Assembly: GCF_000024765.1 (NCBI RefSeq)
Contig: NC_013422.1
Span: forward strand, 2,483,501-2,547,500
Direction: 5' to 3'
Length of the DNA: 64,000 bases
Origin: Halothiobacillus neapolitanus c2
GTDB lineage: Bacteria; Pseudomonadota; Gammaproteobacteria; Halothiobacillales; Halothiobacillaceae
The notes beneath the pieces are model-generated. The model worked only from the letters and a program-made list of their open reading frames with translations. It made no database searches and had not been told where the DNA came from. A program made the translations under genes and the position numbers. Positions 21,353 to 31,162 of the stretch are shown piece by piece. The first letter of the stretch is position 1; each line of letters opens with the position of its first letter.

Positions 21353-22132
21353 CTAGTGCCCGGCTCGCTGTTCGGCCCGTGCGACCAATTCATGCGCGAG
21401 ATCAGTGTACGCCTGGGCGCCTGCCGAGCCGCGGTCATAATACAAGGCGGGCAGGCCATGGCTGGGCGCTTCCGCCAAGCGCACATTGCGCGGAATAAGT
21501 GTGCGGAACAACTGGTCGCCAAAATGAGCCTGCAACTGTTCGGAAACCTGCTGCGCCAACAGATTGCGCGCGTCATACAGTGTACGGAGCACACCTGCCA
21601 CGCCCAGAGCAGGCTGCAAGGCCATTCGCACCTGTTCGATCGTTTCCAGCAGCGAACTCAGCCCCTCTAGCGCAAAGTATTCGCACTGAACCGGAATGAG
21701 CACATCGTCGGATGCCACAAGGGCGTTGATGGTCAGGGTGTTGAGGGCGGGTGGGCAGTCGATCAGCACGAAATCGTAGTTTGTCAGCAAGGGCGCTAAT
21801 GCACGCCGGAGTTTCATTTCGCGCCCGATCCGGCTGACAAGCTGGAATTCCGCACCCGCCAGCTCGATATTGGCTGGCAACAAATCAAATCCCGCGGGCT
21901 CGCTTCTGATAATGACGTCGGAGATGGATGCCTCATCCAGCAAAACATCGGCCATGGTATGAGCAAGAACGGATTTATCCTGCCCTGCGCTGACGGTGGC
22001 ATTGCCTTGCGGGTCCAGGTCGATCATGAGCACGCGCTGCCCGATGGATTGCAGGGCGGCCGCCAGATTGACCGCGGTGGTGGTCTTGCCCACGCCGCCT
22101 TTCTGATTGGTGATGGCGAGCGTCCAGCTCAT
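21353..22132 (-). CDS. parA: Chromosome partitioning ATPase ParA
   Basis: 259 residues. The deviant Walker A motif KGGVGKTTTAVNLAAAL, Walker A' region LMIDLDPQGNAT and DFVLIDCPPALN are complete. It drives ParB-parS complexes to the cell poles. Its ATG overlaps the rsmG stop (ATGA), and parB follows. The mnmG-rsmG-parA-parB order is usually near the replication origin. Confidence 0.97.
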   Translation of the reverse strand: MSWTLAITNQKGGVGKTTTAVNLAAALQSIGQRVLMIDLDPQGNATVSAGQDKSVLAHTMADVLLDEASISDVIIRSEPAGFDLLPANIELAGAEFQLVSRIGREMKLRRALAPLLTNYDFVLIDCPPALNTLTINALVASDDVLIPVQCEYFALEGLSSLLETIEQVRMALQPALGVAGVLRTLYDARNLLAQQVSEQLQAHFGDQLFRTLIPRNVRLAEAPSHGLPALYYDRGSAGAQAYTDLAHELVARAEQRAGH

Positions 22133-22809
22133 AATTGCGCCTCTCGTTGATAGATCAGTAAATGACGCGCCGCATCCAGCGAGGGAACAGACAGCGGGAT
22201 GGTTTCCCGACAGATAAAACCATCCGCAACGGCTTGCTGCTCGCGCTCATCAAGACGCCCTTTCATCGCAAGCCACTCGCCGCCGGGACGCACGAGATGA
22301 CAGGTCAGGCGCAAAAAATCTGCCGTGGATGCGAACGCACGCGATATGGCTTGATCGAACGATGAAGCGGGTACTTCCTCGACCCGTGAACGCAGCACGG
22401 TTACATTTTCGATTGCCAGCTCACGCACGGCCGCTTCAGCGAATCGGGTCATTTTCAAGTTTGAGTCAATAAGCGTTACGGCCAAGGATTCATCGGCCAG
22501 CGCCAGCAGGATACCCGGAATACCGGGGCCGCTACCAACATCGACCAAATGTCCTGCCGACCTTATCCACGGGCGCACGGCCAATGCATCCAGTACATGA
22601 CGCACACGCATGTCTTCAAGGTTACGCACGGCTGTCAGGTTGTAGGTTCGATTCCACTTGGCCAGCAAATGGATATAAGCCGAGATACGCTGCGCACTGC
22701 GAAGGGCTATATCTTGCCCCATCGCCTGTACGCCCTGCTCGATGTGCTCGGCATAGCGCATGACCCTATCGTTCATGACCATATCGTTATTGGGCGACAA
22801 TGCAATCAA
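22129..22809 (-). CDS. rsmG: 16S rRNA (guanine527-N7)-methyltransferase RsmG
   Basis: 226 residues. It methylates G527 of 16S rRNA using SAM. The motif [18 protein letters not shown] is the SAM site. [26 protein letters not shown] (abridged) is the GidB signature, and ISRAFAS and [10 protein letters not shown] follow. The first ATG overlaps the mnmG stop by four bases; internal ATGs at residues 10 and 12 are possible starts. Confidence 0.96.
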   Translation of the reverse strand: MIALSPNNDMVMNDRVMRYAEHIEQGVQAMGQDIALRSAQRISAYIHLLAKWNRTYNLTAVRNLEDMRVRHVLDALAVRPWIRSAGHLVDVGSGPGIPGILLALADESLAVTLIDSNLKMTRFAEAAVRELAIENVTVLRSRVEEVPASSFDQAISRAFASTADFLRLTCHLVRPGGEWLAMKGRLDEREQQAVADGFICRETIPLSVPSLDAARHLLIYQREAQL

Positions 22810-24686
22810 GCCGATGCCGCCAGCAGGCTTCGACGCTTGAGATGAACCTGCAACAAAGAGATGGCCGCCGGCGTGACGCCGGGAATGCGTCCGGCCTGAC
22901 CCAAAGTGCTCGGCCGATGTGTTTCAAGCTTGCTGCGCACTTCATTGGAAAGACCGTAAATCTGGCTGTAATCGAGATCGTCCGGCAAAACCTGCGTTTC
23001 CTGCTTCACCGAACGGCTCACCTCGTCCTTCTGTCGGTCAACGTATCCTGCGTATTTTGCTTCGATTTCGATCTGCTCGGTCACCGCAGCGGGCAACGGC
23101 GACTCGGGCGCCAAACTCGGCACCTGGGCCAACTGCTGGTAATCCATTTCCGGACGACGTAATAAATCGAGCGCATTGACGCCACGACTGATGACACCGG
23201 GCAAGCGGGATACATCGGGGTGGTCGGGATGCACCCAGAGCGCACCAAGACGCGCCTGCTCGCGTGCGATGGCTTCCATTTTTTCGTTGAACGCCCGCCA
23301 GCGCGCTTCATCCACCAGACCCAGCGCATGGCCGATCGGCGTCAGACGTTGATCGGCATTGTCCTCGCGCAGCATCAGGCGATATTCGGCCCGACTGGTG
23401 AACATACGGTAGGGCTCGAGCGTACCTTGCGTGATCAGATCGTCGATCATGACCCCGGCATAGGCTTCGTCACGTCGTAATGTCAACGGTTCGCGTCCCA
23501 GCACGCGTGCCGCCGCGTTGGCACCAGCCATCAAACCCTGGGCACCGGCTTCTTCGTAACCGGTCGTACCATTGATTTGTCCGGCAAAGAACAGCCCTTC
23601 GATCGCGCGGGTTTCCAGCGTGGGTTTCAGGCCGCGGGGGTCGAAAAAGTCATATTCGATGGCATAGCCGGGTCGGGTAATGACCGCGCGCTCGAAGCCA
23701 CGAATCGAACGAACGTAATCCAGTTGAATATCAAACGGCAGGCTGGTTGAAATCCCGTTCGGATAGATTTCGTTCGTGGTCAGGCCTTCCGGCTCGACGA
23801 ACACCTGATGAGAATCCTTATCGGCAAAACGGTGGATTTTATCCTCGATAGATGGGCAGTAACGCGGCCCCACCCCTTCGATCACTCCCGTGAACATGGG
23901 CGATCGGTCCAGACCGCCGCGGATAATTTCGTGCGTCCGCTCGTTGGTATGAGTAATGTAACAATTGACCTGCTGCGGATGATCCTTGACCGACCCCATG
24001 AACGAGAATACCGGCTCCGGCGTATCGCCGGGCTGGACCTGCATGACGGACAAATCAATCGAACGAATGTCGATGCGTGGCGGCGTACCCGTCTTGAGCC
24101 GACCCACACCCAGAGACAGCTCGCGCAGGCGATCGGCCAGCCGCTGCGCAGGTGGATCACCGGCACGACCGCCCTGGTAATTGTTCATGCCGATATGAAT
24201 CTGTCCGGCCAGGAAGGTGCCCGCCGTCAGCACGACCGTCTTGCCGGTGAATTCGATACCGGCCTGAGTTCGAATACCCGTGACCCGCTCGCCGTCCAAC
24301 AGCAGGTCATCGACTGCCTGCTGGAACAGCATGAGATTCGGTTGGTTTTCAAGCATCTGCCGGATGGCTGCCTTGTAGAGGATGCGGTCAGCCTGCGCAC
24401 GGGTGGCACGCACGGCGGGGCCTTTGCGGGCATTGAGGGTGCGGAACTGAATCCCGCCTCGATCGGCCGCCAATGCCATCGCGCCGCCCAAGGCGTCGAT
24501 TTCCCGCACCAGATGGCCCTTGCCAATGCCCCCGATAGCCGGATTGCAGCTCATTTGACCGAGCGTTTCGATGTTGTGACTGATCAGCAGCGTTTTCGCG
24601 CCCATGCGGGCAGCCGCCAGCGCCGCCTCCGTACCGGCATGGCCGCCGCCAACAACAATCACATCAAAGACTTCAGGGTATCGCAC
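22806..24686 (-). CDS. mnmG: tRNA uridine-5-carboxymethylaminomethyl modification enzyme MnmG
   Basis: 626 residues from the GTG at 24686, close to the family's 629. With MnmE it installs the cmnm5 group on U34 of tRNAs. The FAD-binding [21 protein letters not shown] is at the N-terminus. [31 protein letters not shown] and [18 protein letters not shown] are intact. CCGGAGAG four bases before the GTG supports this start; the longer open frame upstream has no family similarity. It leads the mnmG-rsmG-parA-parB run. Confidence 0.96.
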   Translation of the reverse strand: MRYPEVFDVIVVGGGHAGTEAALAAARMGAKTLLISHNIETLGQMSCNPAIGGIGKGHLVREIDALGGAMALAADRGGIQFRTLNARKGPAVRATRAQADRILYKAAIRQMLENQPNLMLFQQAVDDLLLDGERVTGIRTQAGIEFTGKTVVLTAGTFLAGQIHIGMNNYQGGRAGDPPAQRLADRLRELSLGVGRLKTGTPPRIDIRSIDLSVMQVQPGDTPEPVFSFMGSVKDHPQQVNCYITHTNERTHEIIRGGLDRSPMFTGVIEGVGPRYCPSIEDKIHRFADKDSHQVFVEPEGLTTNEIYPNGISTSLPFDIQLDYVRSIRGFERAVITRPGYAIEYDFFDPRGLKPTLETRAIEGLFFAGQINGTTGYEEAGAQGLMAGANAAARVLGREPLTLRRDEAYAGVMIDDLITQGTLEPYRMFTSRAEYRLMLREDNADQRLTPIGHALGLVDEARWRAFNEKMEAIAREQARLGALWVHPDHPDVSRLPGVISRGVNALDLLRRPEMDYQQLAQVPSLAPESPLPAAVTEQIEIEAKYAGYVDRQKDEVSRSVKQETQVLPDDLDYSQIYGLSNEVRSKLETHRPSTLGQAGRIPGVTPAAISLLQVHLKRRSLLAASA

Positions 24687-25103
24687 GATGCTCTCCGGAA
24701 AAACGAGCAGTAAAAAACATTGCTTACCGACTAACCAGTCGGCGTGGGCGGATTTTACGCGCAAGCGGGGCCAAAATCGAGAAAAACCCCATAATTCAAA
24801 AAAATAATTGTGGAAAAACAGTCTGATAGAGACCACCAGCACAGTCTCACCATCACCAAGTTTTATGCGCTCCACTGTTGAGCAGATCATCTCGGCAAGC
24901 CCCGAGGCCAGCGAACTACTTCTGCCGAGTGCTTTAACGAAGGTTCACTTTCGTGCAGAATGATCGGTCGGTCGGCGCGTCGCCTACCGACTCCAGCGTG
25001 GCTGGTAACAGCCCGAATGCACTACCTCGCCGAACCAGCGGGTTTACGCAGAATTCTCACGAATAGTTAATCATAATCAATCACTTGAAACGCACAGGTA
25101 AGA
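24687..25103. other. 417-base divergent intergenic region upstream of mnmG
   Basis: It separates mnmG (minus) from the cold-shock-domain gene (plus). It contains a perfect small hairpin CCGACT-AACC-AGTCGG (24727-24742) and a later GTCGGT/ACCGAC pair around 24968-24991. One sequence, TGTGGAAAA at 24809-24817, is one base from a DnaA box. No cluster of DnaA boxes, AT-rich 13-mers or coding frame was seen. Confidence 0.5.
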
Positions 25104-25535
25104 ATGAACACACTGACCGAATCTCGAATTTTTTCTACGCTTGTCGCCCTCGGCGCGGCTTTAATCACGGCCCTGGCCATCACCCAAATCCAATCCGCCC
25201 AACTCATTGAATCCAATCTGCTGCGTTTTATCGCAACCGCCGCCATTATCTTCATCGTTATTCTTTTGAGCGGCCTGCTGCCGCGTAAATCTGTTTCAGT
25301 CACCGAAAAACGTGCCGAATCTGAACCCGCTCGCGAAGTCGGGCACGTCAAATGGTTCAACACCGACAAAGGCTTCGGTTTTATCGTACGCGAAAATGGC
25401 GAAGATCTGTTCGTCCACTTCCGCGCGGTCGGCGACGGCTCTACACTGCAACTCGTCGAAGGCCAGAAGGTCGAATACCACATCGGCCAAGGTCGCAAAG
25501 GGCCCCAGGCAGAGCAGGTCGTTATCCTGGATTAA
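25104..25535 (+). CDS. Membrane-anchored cold-shock-domain protein
   Basis: 143 residues. Two N-terminal membrane helices (about 10-27 and 40-59) precede a basic linker and a complete cold-shock domain at 79-143. The RNA-binding motifs are intact: KGFGFI (89-94, RNP1) and LFVHF (102-106, RNP2), with the preceding VKWFNTDKG. Free Csp proteins bind single-stranded RNA or DNA as chaperones; here the domain would be tethered to the inner membrane on the cytoplasmic side. It converges on oxyR with six bases between them. Confidence 0.85.
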   Translation: MNTLTESRIFSTLVALGAALITALAITQIQSAQLIESNLLRFIATAAIIFIVILLSGLLPRKSVSVTEKRAESEPAREVGHVKWFNTDKGFGFIVRENGEDLFVHFRAVGDGSTLQLVEGQKVEYHIGQGRKGPQAEQVVILD

Positions 25536-25541
25536 TTCGCT

Positions 25542-26468
25542 TCAAATGGCGGCACAACAGGCGGGAAGATGCGCTCGAATCATTTCGCACAGCAAATCCA
25601 CCGCCGAGCCTCGTGCAAAACGAGCTCGGCTGGCCACGGCCACATCACGGTAAGGAACGGGCTTGGCAAACTCGAGATAGCGGATCAAATCACCTGCATT
25701 TCCACTTTGCGAGATATTGGATGAACACGGCAGGACGGTAATACCCGCACCGGATGCAACCATCATGCGCATGGTCTCCAGTGAGCCGCCCTCCAGCGTT
25801 TTCTGCAAGCGCCCCGTATTGGCAGGTTGCGAGCACTCAGGGCACATGCTCAATACCTGATCCCGAAAACAGTGCCCCTGGCCTAACAACAGCAAATCTT
25901 GCGCGGCCAGGGCTTCTGCCGAAACCACCTTCACCGAAGCCAAAGGATGATCACTGGGCACCGCAACGGTGAACGGCTCACGATACACCGGGCGGACATC
26001 CAGCTTCGATGCCAGAAAAGGCAACGACAACACCACGGCATCCAGCGCGCCCTGTTGTAATTGATAGACAAGATCATGAGTAAACCCTTCGACGATCTCG
26101 ATCGGCATGCGCGGTGCGCGTTTATGCAATGCCGGAATCAACGAAGGCAACAGATAAGGCCCGATGGTGTAAATCAGCCCGATCCTCAAGGTGCCGACCA
26201 ATGGATCCTTGGCGGCATCGGCAATCGCCTGAAGCTGCTCAACCTCCTGAAGTATCCGCGTGGCCTGCTCGATAATGGCTTCGCCGCGGGGCGTGATGCG
26301 CAATTCCGTGCGACTCGCCCGCTCGAAAATCTGCACATCCAAAGCCTCCTCAATACGTTTGACCCCGACACTCAAGGTGGGCTGACTCACAAAACAAGCC
26401 GCGGCGGCTCGTCCAAAATGGCGTTCACGCGCCACGGCCACCACGTATCTCAGTTCAGTTAAGGTCAT
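25542..26468 (-). CDS. oxyR: OxyR-type LysR-family peroxide sensor
   Basis: 308 residues. An N-terminal winged HTH (TELRYVVAVARERHFGRAAA) and a substrate-binding-like domain. The redox Cys of OxyR are conserved as Cys200 and Cys209 in GHCFRDQVLSMC, matching Cys199/Cys208 of E. coli. Oxidation by peroxide forms a disulfide and activates transcription of antioxidant genes. It is divergent from trxA, a common OxyR target, which suggests local control. No clear ATAG-type OxyR site was seen between them. Confidence 0.93.
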   Translation of the reverse strand: MTLTELRYVVAVARERHFGRAAAACFVSQPTLSVGVKRIEEALDVQIFERASRTELRITPRGEAIIEQATRILQEVEQLQAIADAAKDPLVGTLRIGLIYTIGPYLLPSLIPALHKRAPRMPIEIVEGFTHDLVYQLQQGALDAVVLSLPFLASKLDVRPVYREPFTVAVPSDHPLASVKVVSAEALAAQDLLLLGQGHCFRDQVLSMCPECSQPANTGRLQKTLEGGSLETMRMMVASGAGITVLPCSSNISQSGNAGDLIRYLEFAKPVPYRDVAVASRARFARGSAVDLLCEMIRAHLPACCAAI

Positions 26469-26620
26469 GCGCGTTATCTCAAAAGTGGAAAAATGACGGA
26501 AACATTGAAAGAAATCGCAGTTAAAACTTGCAAAGCGACCTCAGCCCATGAACAATTATCGGCCATGGCGCATCCATGATCTATATTCGTGGGCATTCAT
26601 TGACACCAAGGAGTATCACC

Positions 26621-26947
26621 GTGAGCGACAAAATCGCCTATGTTAACGACAGCAATTTTGACCAAGAAGTCCTGAAAAGTGACCTGCCGGTACTGGTAGA
26701 TTACTGGGCGGAATGGTGCGGCCCCTGCCGAATGATCGCACCTATTCTCGATGAGATCGCCGATCAATACGATGGCAAAGTCAAGGTTGCCAAACTCAAT
26801 ATCGATGAAAATCCGGAAACACCTCGTCAACATGCCATTCGGGGCATCCCGACACTGATGCTGTTCAAAAACGGCAAAGTGGAAGGCACTAAAGTTGGCG
26901 CCGTTTCCAAATCGCAACTCACCGCGTTCATTGATGGCGCTCTGTAA
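26621..26947 (+). CDS. trxA: Thioredoxin 1
   Basis: 108 residues. The active site WCGPC is in [17 protein letters not shown], followed by the cis-Pro loop [12 protein letters not shown]. It reduces cytoplasmic disulfides using electrons from thioredoxin reductase. The start is the GTG at 26621, with AAGGAG at correct spacing; an upstream ATG at 26576 would add a non-homologous extension. The trxA-rho order is typical of gammaproteobacteria. Confidence 0.96.
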   Translation: MSDKIAYVNDSNFDQEVLKSDLPVLVDYWAEWCGPCRMIAPILDEIADQYDGKVKVAKLNIDENPETPRQHAIRGIPTLMLFKNGKVEGTKVGAVSKSQLTAFIDGAL

Positions 26948-27131
26948 GCACTCGTGATTCGAAGTGGTTTCGGCCCCGCCGGTTGGCATCGGGTCGAAAC
27001 TGTGCAACAATCGATCAGTTATTTTCTGTTGCGATCAATTTCGCGTTTCTTCGGCGTATCCGCCAATTAAAACTCTTCCCCCCACTCAAGCTTTCCCAAG
27101 CTCACATTCATAGCTGAATCAATCTAAACCG

Positions 27132-28391
27132 ATGAATCTCACCGAACTCAAAGCAAAGCCCGTTGCCGATCTTCTGGCCATGGCAGAATCTATGGGCATT
27201 GAAAACATTGCCCGCACCCGCAAACACGACGTGATCTTTGCGTTGCTCAAAGCCCACGCCAAATCGGGTGAATCCATCTTCGGCGACGGGGTACTTGAAA
27301 TTCTGCCGGATGGCTTCGGATTCCTGCGTGGGGCAGACAGCTCTTATCTTGCGGGGCCTGCGGATGTTTACGTATCCCCCTCGCAAATCCGCCGATTCAA
27401 CCTGCAAACCGGTGACACCATCGCCGGCACGGTTCGATCTCCGAAGGACGGCGAGCGCTATTTCGCGCTGTTGAAGATCGACACCATCAATTTCGAAGCA
27501 CCCAACATGGCCAAGGGCAAGGTGCTGTTCGAAAACCTGACGCCACTGCATGCCAACCAGCGGATGCGAATGGAGCGCGGCAATGGCTCGACCGAAGATT
27601 TGACGGCGCGAATCATTGATATTGTCTCGCCCGTCGGCAAAGGCCAGCGTGGCTTGATTGTGGCGCCACCGAAAGCCGGTAAAACGATGTTGCTACAAAA
27701 CATCGCCCAAAGCATCAGCGCCAATCATCCCGAGTGTGATCTGATCGTATTGCTGATTGACGAGCGCCCGGAAGAAGTCACCGAAATGCAGCGCACCGTG
27801 CGCGGCGAAGTCGTGGCTTCCACCTTCGATGAACCCGCCACGCGCCATGTGCAAGTCGCCGAAATGGTTATTGAAAAGGCCAAACGGCTGGTCGAGCATA
27901 AGCGGGATGTGATTATTTTGCTCGACTCCATCACCCGTCTGGCGCGTGCCTACAACACCGTTGTGCCGTCATCGGGCAAGGTGCTCACCGGCGGTGTGGA
28001 TGCCAATGCCCTGCATCGCCCCAAACGCTTTTTCGGTGCGGCCCGAAATATCGAAGAAGGCGGCTCACTCACCATTCTGGCCACGGCGCTGATCGATACC
28101 GGCTCGAAGATGGATGAAGTCATCTACGAAGAATTCAAAGGCACCGGCAACATGGAGTTGCACCTCGATCGCCGCATAGCCGAGAAGCGCGTGTACCCCG
28201 CCATCAACATCAACCGTTCGGGCACGCGCCGCGAAGAGTTGCTGACCGATGCGGAAGAACTCCAAAAGATGTGGATTCTGCGCAAGTTCCTGCACCCGAT
28301 GAGCGAACTCGAATCGATGGAGTTCCTGCTGGACAAGCTCCTGAAAACGAAGACCAACAACGAGTTCTACGACTCCATGCGGCGCGGGTAA
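27132..28391 (+). CDS. rho: Transcription termination factor Rho
   Basis: 419 residues. The N-terminal Rho domain ([19 protein letters not shown]) and the RNA-binding cold-shock-like fold ([29 protein letters not shown], abridged) precede the ATPase core. The P-loop is [11 protein letters not shown] and Walker B is [16 protein letters not shown]. The Q- and R-loop region [19 protein letters not shown] is intact. It is preceded by about 180 bases of leader, where Rho usually autoregulates, and followed by a strong terminator. Confidence 0.98.
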   Translation: MNLTELKAKPVADLLAMAESMGIENIARTRKHDVIFALLKAHAKSGESIFGDGVLEILPDGFGFLRGADSSYLAGPADVYVSPSQIRRFNLQTGDTIAGTVRSPKDGERYFALLKIDTINFEAPNMAKGKVLFENLTPLHANQRMRMERGNGSTEDLTARIIDIVSPVGKGQRGLIVAPPKAGKTMLLQNIAQSISANHPECDLIVLLIDERPEEVTEMQRTVRGEVVASTFDEPATRHVQVAEMVIEKAKRLVEHKRDVIILLDSITRLARAYNTVVPSSGKVLTGGVDANALHRPKRFFGAARNIEEGGSLTILATALIDTGSKMDEVIYEEFKGTGNMELHLDRRIAEKRVYPAININRSGTRREELLTDAEELQKMWILRKFLHPMSELESMEFLLDKLLKTKTNNEFYDSMRRG

Positions 28392-28408
28392 TCCGCTCAC
28401 CTCGCATG

Positions 28409-28442
28409 AAAAAGCCCCGCCAGATTTGGTGGGGCTTTTTTT
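28409..28442 (+). terminator. Rho-independent terminator downstream of rho
   Basis: A 14-bp stem (AAAAAGCCCCGCCA with TGGTGGGGCTTTTT, one G-T pair) around a GATT loop, with a T run. It also reads as a terminator in the other direction, where purD converges. Confidence 0.9.
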
Positions 28443-28617
28443 CACCTGTTTCAATGCCAGAGAATATTGCACCAAGGTAATACCGCTCGGGAGTGGCTCC
28501 AGATGCTGGGTGATATAAGCCTCAATCCCGACATGATCAGCATCACAAGCGGTGCCTGCAATGAACCGCTCGCCCAGTGGCGTGACGCACTTAACTTGAT
28601 TAGGAATCCGCGTGGGC

Positions 28618-29904
28618 TCAGCCCACCGCTTTCTCTCGAGCCGCGGCACGCCAGCCGATGTCGTCTCGATAGAACCCACCGTCAAAATCAATCGTCTTGA
28701 CACCCGCATAGGCAGCGGCTTGGGCATCACGCACTGTGTCGCCTAGAGCGGTCACACACAGCACGCGGCCCCCTGCCGTGACTATATTTGCCCCATCGCT
28801 GCGCGTACCAGCCTGGAACACCTTTACGTTGTTCGGTATGGCGTCCAAACCACGGATGACATCGCCGGTTCGCACGTCAGCGGGGTAACCATGCGCCGCA
28901 ATGACCACGCCAATCGCCGTTTGCTGGTTCCACTGACACTGCACTTCATCCAGCGAACCTGCGATACCCGCTTGGAGCAGATCGACCAGATCACTGTCGA
29001 GCCGCATCATGATGGGCTGAGTTTCGGGATCACCGAAGCGACAGTTGAACTCCAGCACACTGGGCCGTCCCTCGTCATCGATCATCAGGCCGGCATACAG
29101 GAATCCGGTGTACGGAATGCCATCAAGAGCCATGCCCTTGACTGTCGGCTCGATGATGGTTTCCATCACTATATCGGCGATTTGTGGGGTGACGACCGGC
29201 GTCGGTGAGTAGGCCCCCATGCCACCGGTATTCGGGCCGGTGTCGCCACTATCGCGCGCCTTGTGATCCTGGCTGGTCGCCATCGGCAGGATATTCCCGC
29301 CATCGACCATCACGATGAAGCTCGCCTCCTCGCCGCTCAGAAAAGACTCGACCACGACCCGTGCGCCTGCTTCGCCAAATTGCCCGCCCAGCATATCGTT
29401 GATGGCCGCCTCGGCTTCCGCCACGCTCTGGGCGACGATCACGCCTTTACCGGCCGCCAGGCCATCGGCCTTGACCACAATCGGCGCACCATGTTCACGC
29501 ACATAGTCAATGGCCGGTGCTGCTTCGGTAAACACGCGATACATTGCGGTGGGAATGCGATGACGCGCCAGAAAATCTTTGCTGAATGCCTTTGATCCTT
29601 CGAGCTGTGCTGCTTGTTTCGACGGCCCGAAAATCGGCAGACCGGCATCACGGAAGCTATCGACAATGCCCAGCACCAAGGGCGCTTCCGGCCCAACCAC
29701 GGTCAGATCGATTTGTTCGCGACCGGCAAACGCAAGCAGCTCGGCAATATTGGTTGCCGCAATCGAGACATTTTCACACTTAGACTCGGTCGCTGTTCCG
29801 GGATTCCCGGGGGCGACAAATACCTTGGACACACGCGGTGACTGCGCCAATTTCCACGCCAAAGCATGTTCCCGACCGCCACCACCAATGACTAAAACTT
29901 TCAT
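28618..29904 (-). CDS. purD: Phosphoribosylamine-glycine ligase (GARS)
   Basis: 428 residues. It makes GAR from phosphoribosylamine, glycine and ATP in purine synthesis. KVLVIGGGGREHALAWKL is the N-terminal domain. KDFLARHRIPTA, VVKADGLAAGKGV and FNCRFGDPETQ are ATP-grasp signatures. GAGG lies five bases before the ATG at 29904, which decides against the longer frame. purH is not in the window. Confidence 0.97.
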   Translation of the reverse strand: MKVLVIGGGGREHALAWKLAQSPRVSKVFVAPGNPGTATESKCENVSIAATNIAELLAFAGREQIDLTVVGPEAPLVLGIVDSFRDAGLPIFGPSKQAAQLEGSKAFSKDFLARHRIPTAMYRVFTEAAPAIDYVREHGAPIVVKADGLAAGKGVIVAQSVAEAEAAINDMLGGQFGEAGARVVVESFLSGEEASFIVMVDGGNILPMATSQDHKARDSGDTGPNTGGMGAYSPTPVVTPQIADIVMETIIEPTVKGMALDGIPYTGFLYAGLMIDDEGRPSVLEFNCRFGDPETQPIMMRLDSDLVDLLQAGIAGSLDEVQCQWNQQTAIGVVIAAHGYPADVRTGDVIRGLDAIPNNVKVFQAGTRSDGANIVTAGGRVLCVTALGDTVRDAQAAAYAGVKTIDFDGGFYRDDIGWRAAAREKAVG

Positions 29905-29978
29905 ATGTGCCTCGATCTCCAATCTCAAACGCAATAATTGAACGACATTTTGCCACAGGCACAGGATAATCTTGCCCC

Positions 29979-30458
29979 ATGATCGACATTGTTTTATTTG
30001 AACCGGAAATCCCGCCGAACACCGGCAACATCATCCGTCTGTGTGCCAACACGGGCGTGCGGCTGCATTTGGTCGAGCCATTGGGTTTTTCTATGGAAAC
30101 CAAAGCGCTGCGGCGGGCGGGGCTTGATTATCACGAATTTGCCGAAGTTACGGTGCATTCAGATTGGGCCGCTCTTCGCTCGGTACTGGATGGCCGTCGT
30201 CTTTTTGCCATGACCACCAAAGGCAGCACTTCGTTTTATGCCGCTCGGTTTGAAGCGGGCGATGTGCTGGTTTTCGGGCCGGAAACCCGCGGCCTGCCGC
30301 CGCATATTCTGGCTGAATTCGATGCCGATAGCCGCTTGCGATTACCCATGAAACCCGACTCCCGCAGCTTGAATTTATCGAACACTGTCGCCATTGCCGT
30401 TTATGAAGTCTGGCGGCAACTCGATTTTGCCGGGGCGACGGAAACCGACCGGCCATGA
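29979..30458 (+). CDS. trmL: tRNA (cytidine/uridine34-2'-O)-methyltransferase TrmL
   Basis: 159 residues, a SPOUT methyltransferase. It 2'-O-methylates the wobble base of two leucine tRNAs. IDIVLFEPEIPPNTGNIIRL is the TrmL N-terminus, and LVFGPETRGLPPHIL with LRLPMKPDSRSLNLSNTVAI form the trefoil-knot SAM site. Its last four bases overlap trmO (ATGA), so both tRNA modification genes are coupled. Confidence 0.95.
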   Translation: MIDIVLFEPEIPPNTGNIIRLCANTGVRLHLVEPLGFSMETKALRRAGLDYHEFAEVTVHSDWAALRSVLDGRRLFAMTTKGSTSFYAARFEAGDVLVFGPETRGLPPHILAEFDADSRLRLPMKPDSRSLNLSNTVAIAVYEVWRQLDFAGATETDRP

Positions 30459-31150
30459 CTGCAAATTCCCTGGAGCTTAATCCTGTCGCGACGATTCAAA
30501 GTCCGTTCAAGAGCCGTTTCGGCATACCCCGGCAATCGGGATTGGTGCCCGATGCTATCGGCTGGATCGAGCCGCACGCACCCTGGCATCGCGCCGAGGC
30601 GTGGGCAGGCATTGAGCAATACACGCATCTTTGGCTGATCTGGCAGGTTCATGATCGTCCCCACCAGCCAGTATCCAGTGTGCGGCCGCCGCGATTGGGG
30701 GGCAATGCCCGACTCGGTGTCTTCGCCACGCGCTCGCCTGCACGGCCCAATCCCCTGGGGCTTTCCTTGGTGCGTTTGCTCGCGATGGAGCATCAGGCAG
30801 GCCAGGTGCGGATTCGTGTCGGCGGGTTGGATTTGCTTGACGGTACGCCGATCATCGATATCAAGCCGCATATCGCATTCACCGATTGCCCGCCCAATTC
30901 ACACAGCGGATTTGCTCAGAATGAACCCGAGCGGTTGCGGGTGGATTGGTCCATGCTGCCGCATGACGAGGCACTCAGGCTTAACGATCACCAACGCTTG
31001 GTGATCACGCAAACCCTGTCGCTTGATCCACGACCGGCGTTCCATGACGATCCCGAGCGGGTTTATGGCTGCCCGTTATTTGAATTTGATGTGCAGTTTC
31101 GAGTTGAGAATGGCACGCTCTTCGTTCTGGGATTAAATCCTTTTCCTTGA
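30455..31150 (+). CDS. trmO: tRNA (N6-threonylcarbamoyladenosine37-N6)-methyltransferase TrmO
   Basis: 231 residues. The TsaA/TrmO family methylates t6A37 in threonine tRNAs. VATIQSPFKSRFGIPRQSGL, YTHLWLIWQVHD and GVFATRSPARPNPLGLSLV are family motifs. LLDGTPIIDIKPHIAFTD completes the SAM-binding domain. The C-terminal part (from about 160) is the usual second domain. Start codon overlaps the trmL stop. Confidence 0.94.
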   Translation: MTANSLELNPVATIQSPFKSRFGIPRQSGLVPDAIGWIEPHAPWHRAEAWAGIEQYTHLWLIWQVHDRPHQPVSSVRPPRLGGNARLGVFATRSPARPNPLGLSLVRLLAMEHQAGQVRIRVGGLDLLDGTPIIDIKPHIAFTDCPPNSHSGFAQNEPERLRVDWSMLPHDEALRLNDHQRLVITQTLSLDPRPAFHDDPERVYGCPLFEFDVQFRVENGTLFVLGLNPFP

Positions 31151-31162
31151 GCCCACCATGTT

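Noticed and set aside
24687-25103. Possible oriC upstream of mnmG
   Set aside because: mnmG is often beside oriC, but only one near-match to a DnaA box (TGTGGAAAA) and no AT-rich 13-mers were seen, and dnaA is not in the window.
28065-28730. Long minus-strand open frame across the end of rho and the rho-purD gap
   Set aside because: It overlaps rho on the opposite strand and the end of purD in another frame; no recognised domain, so taken as a shadow.
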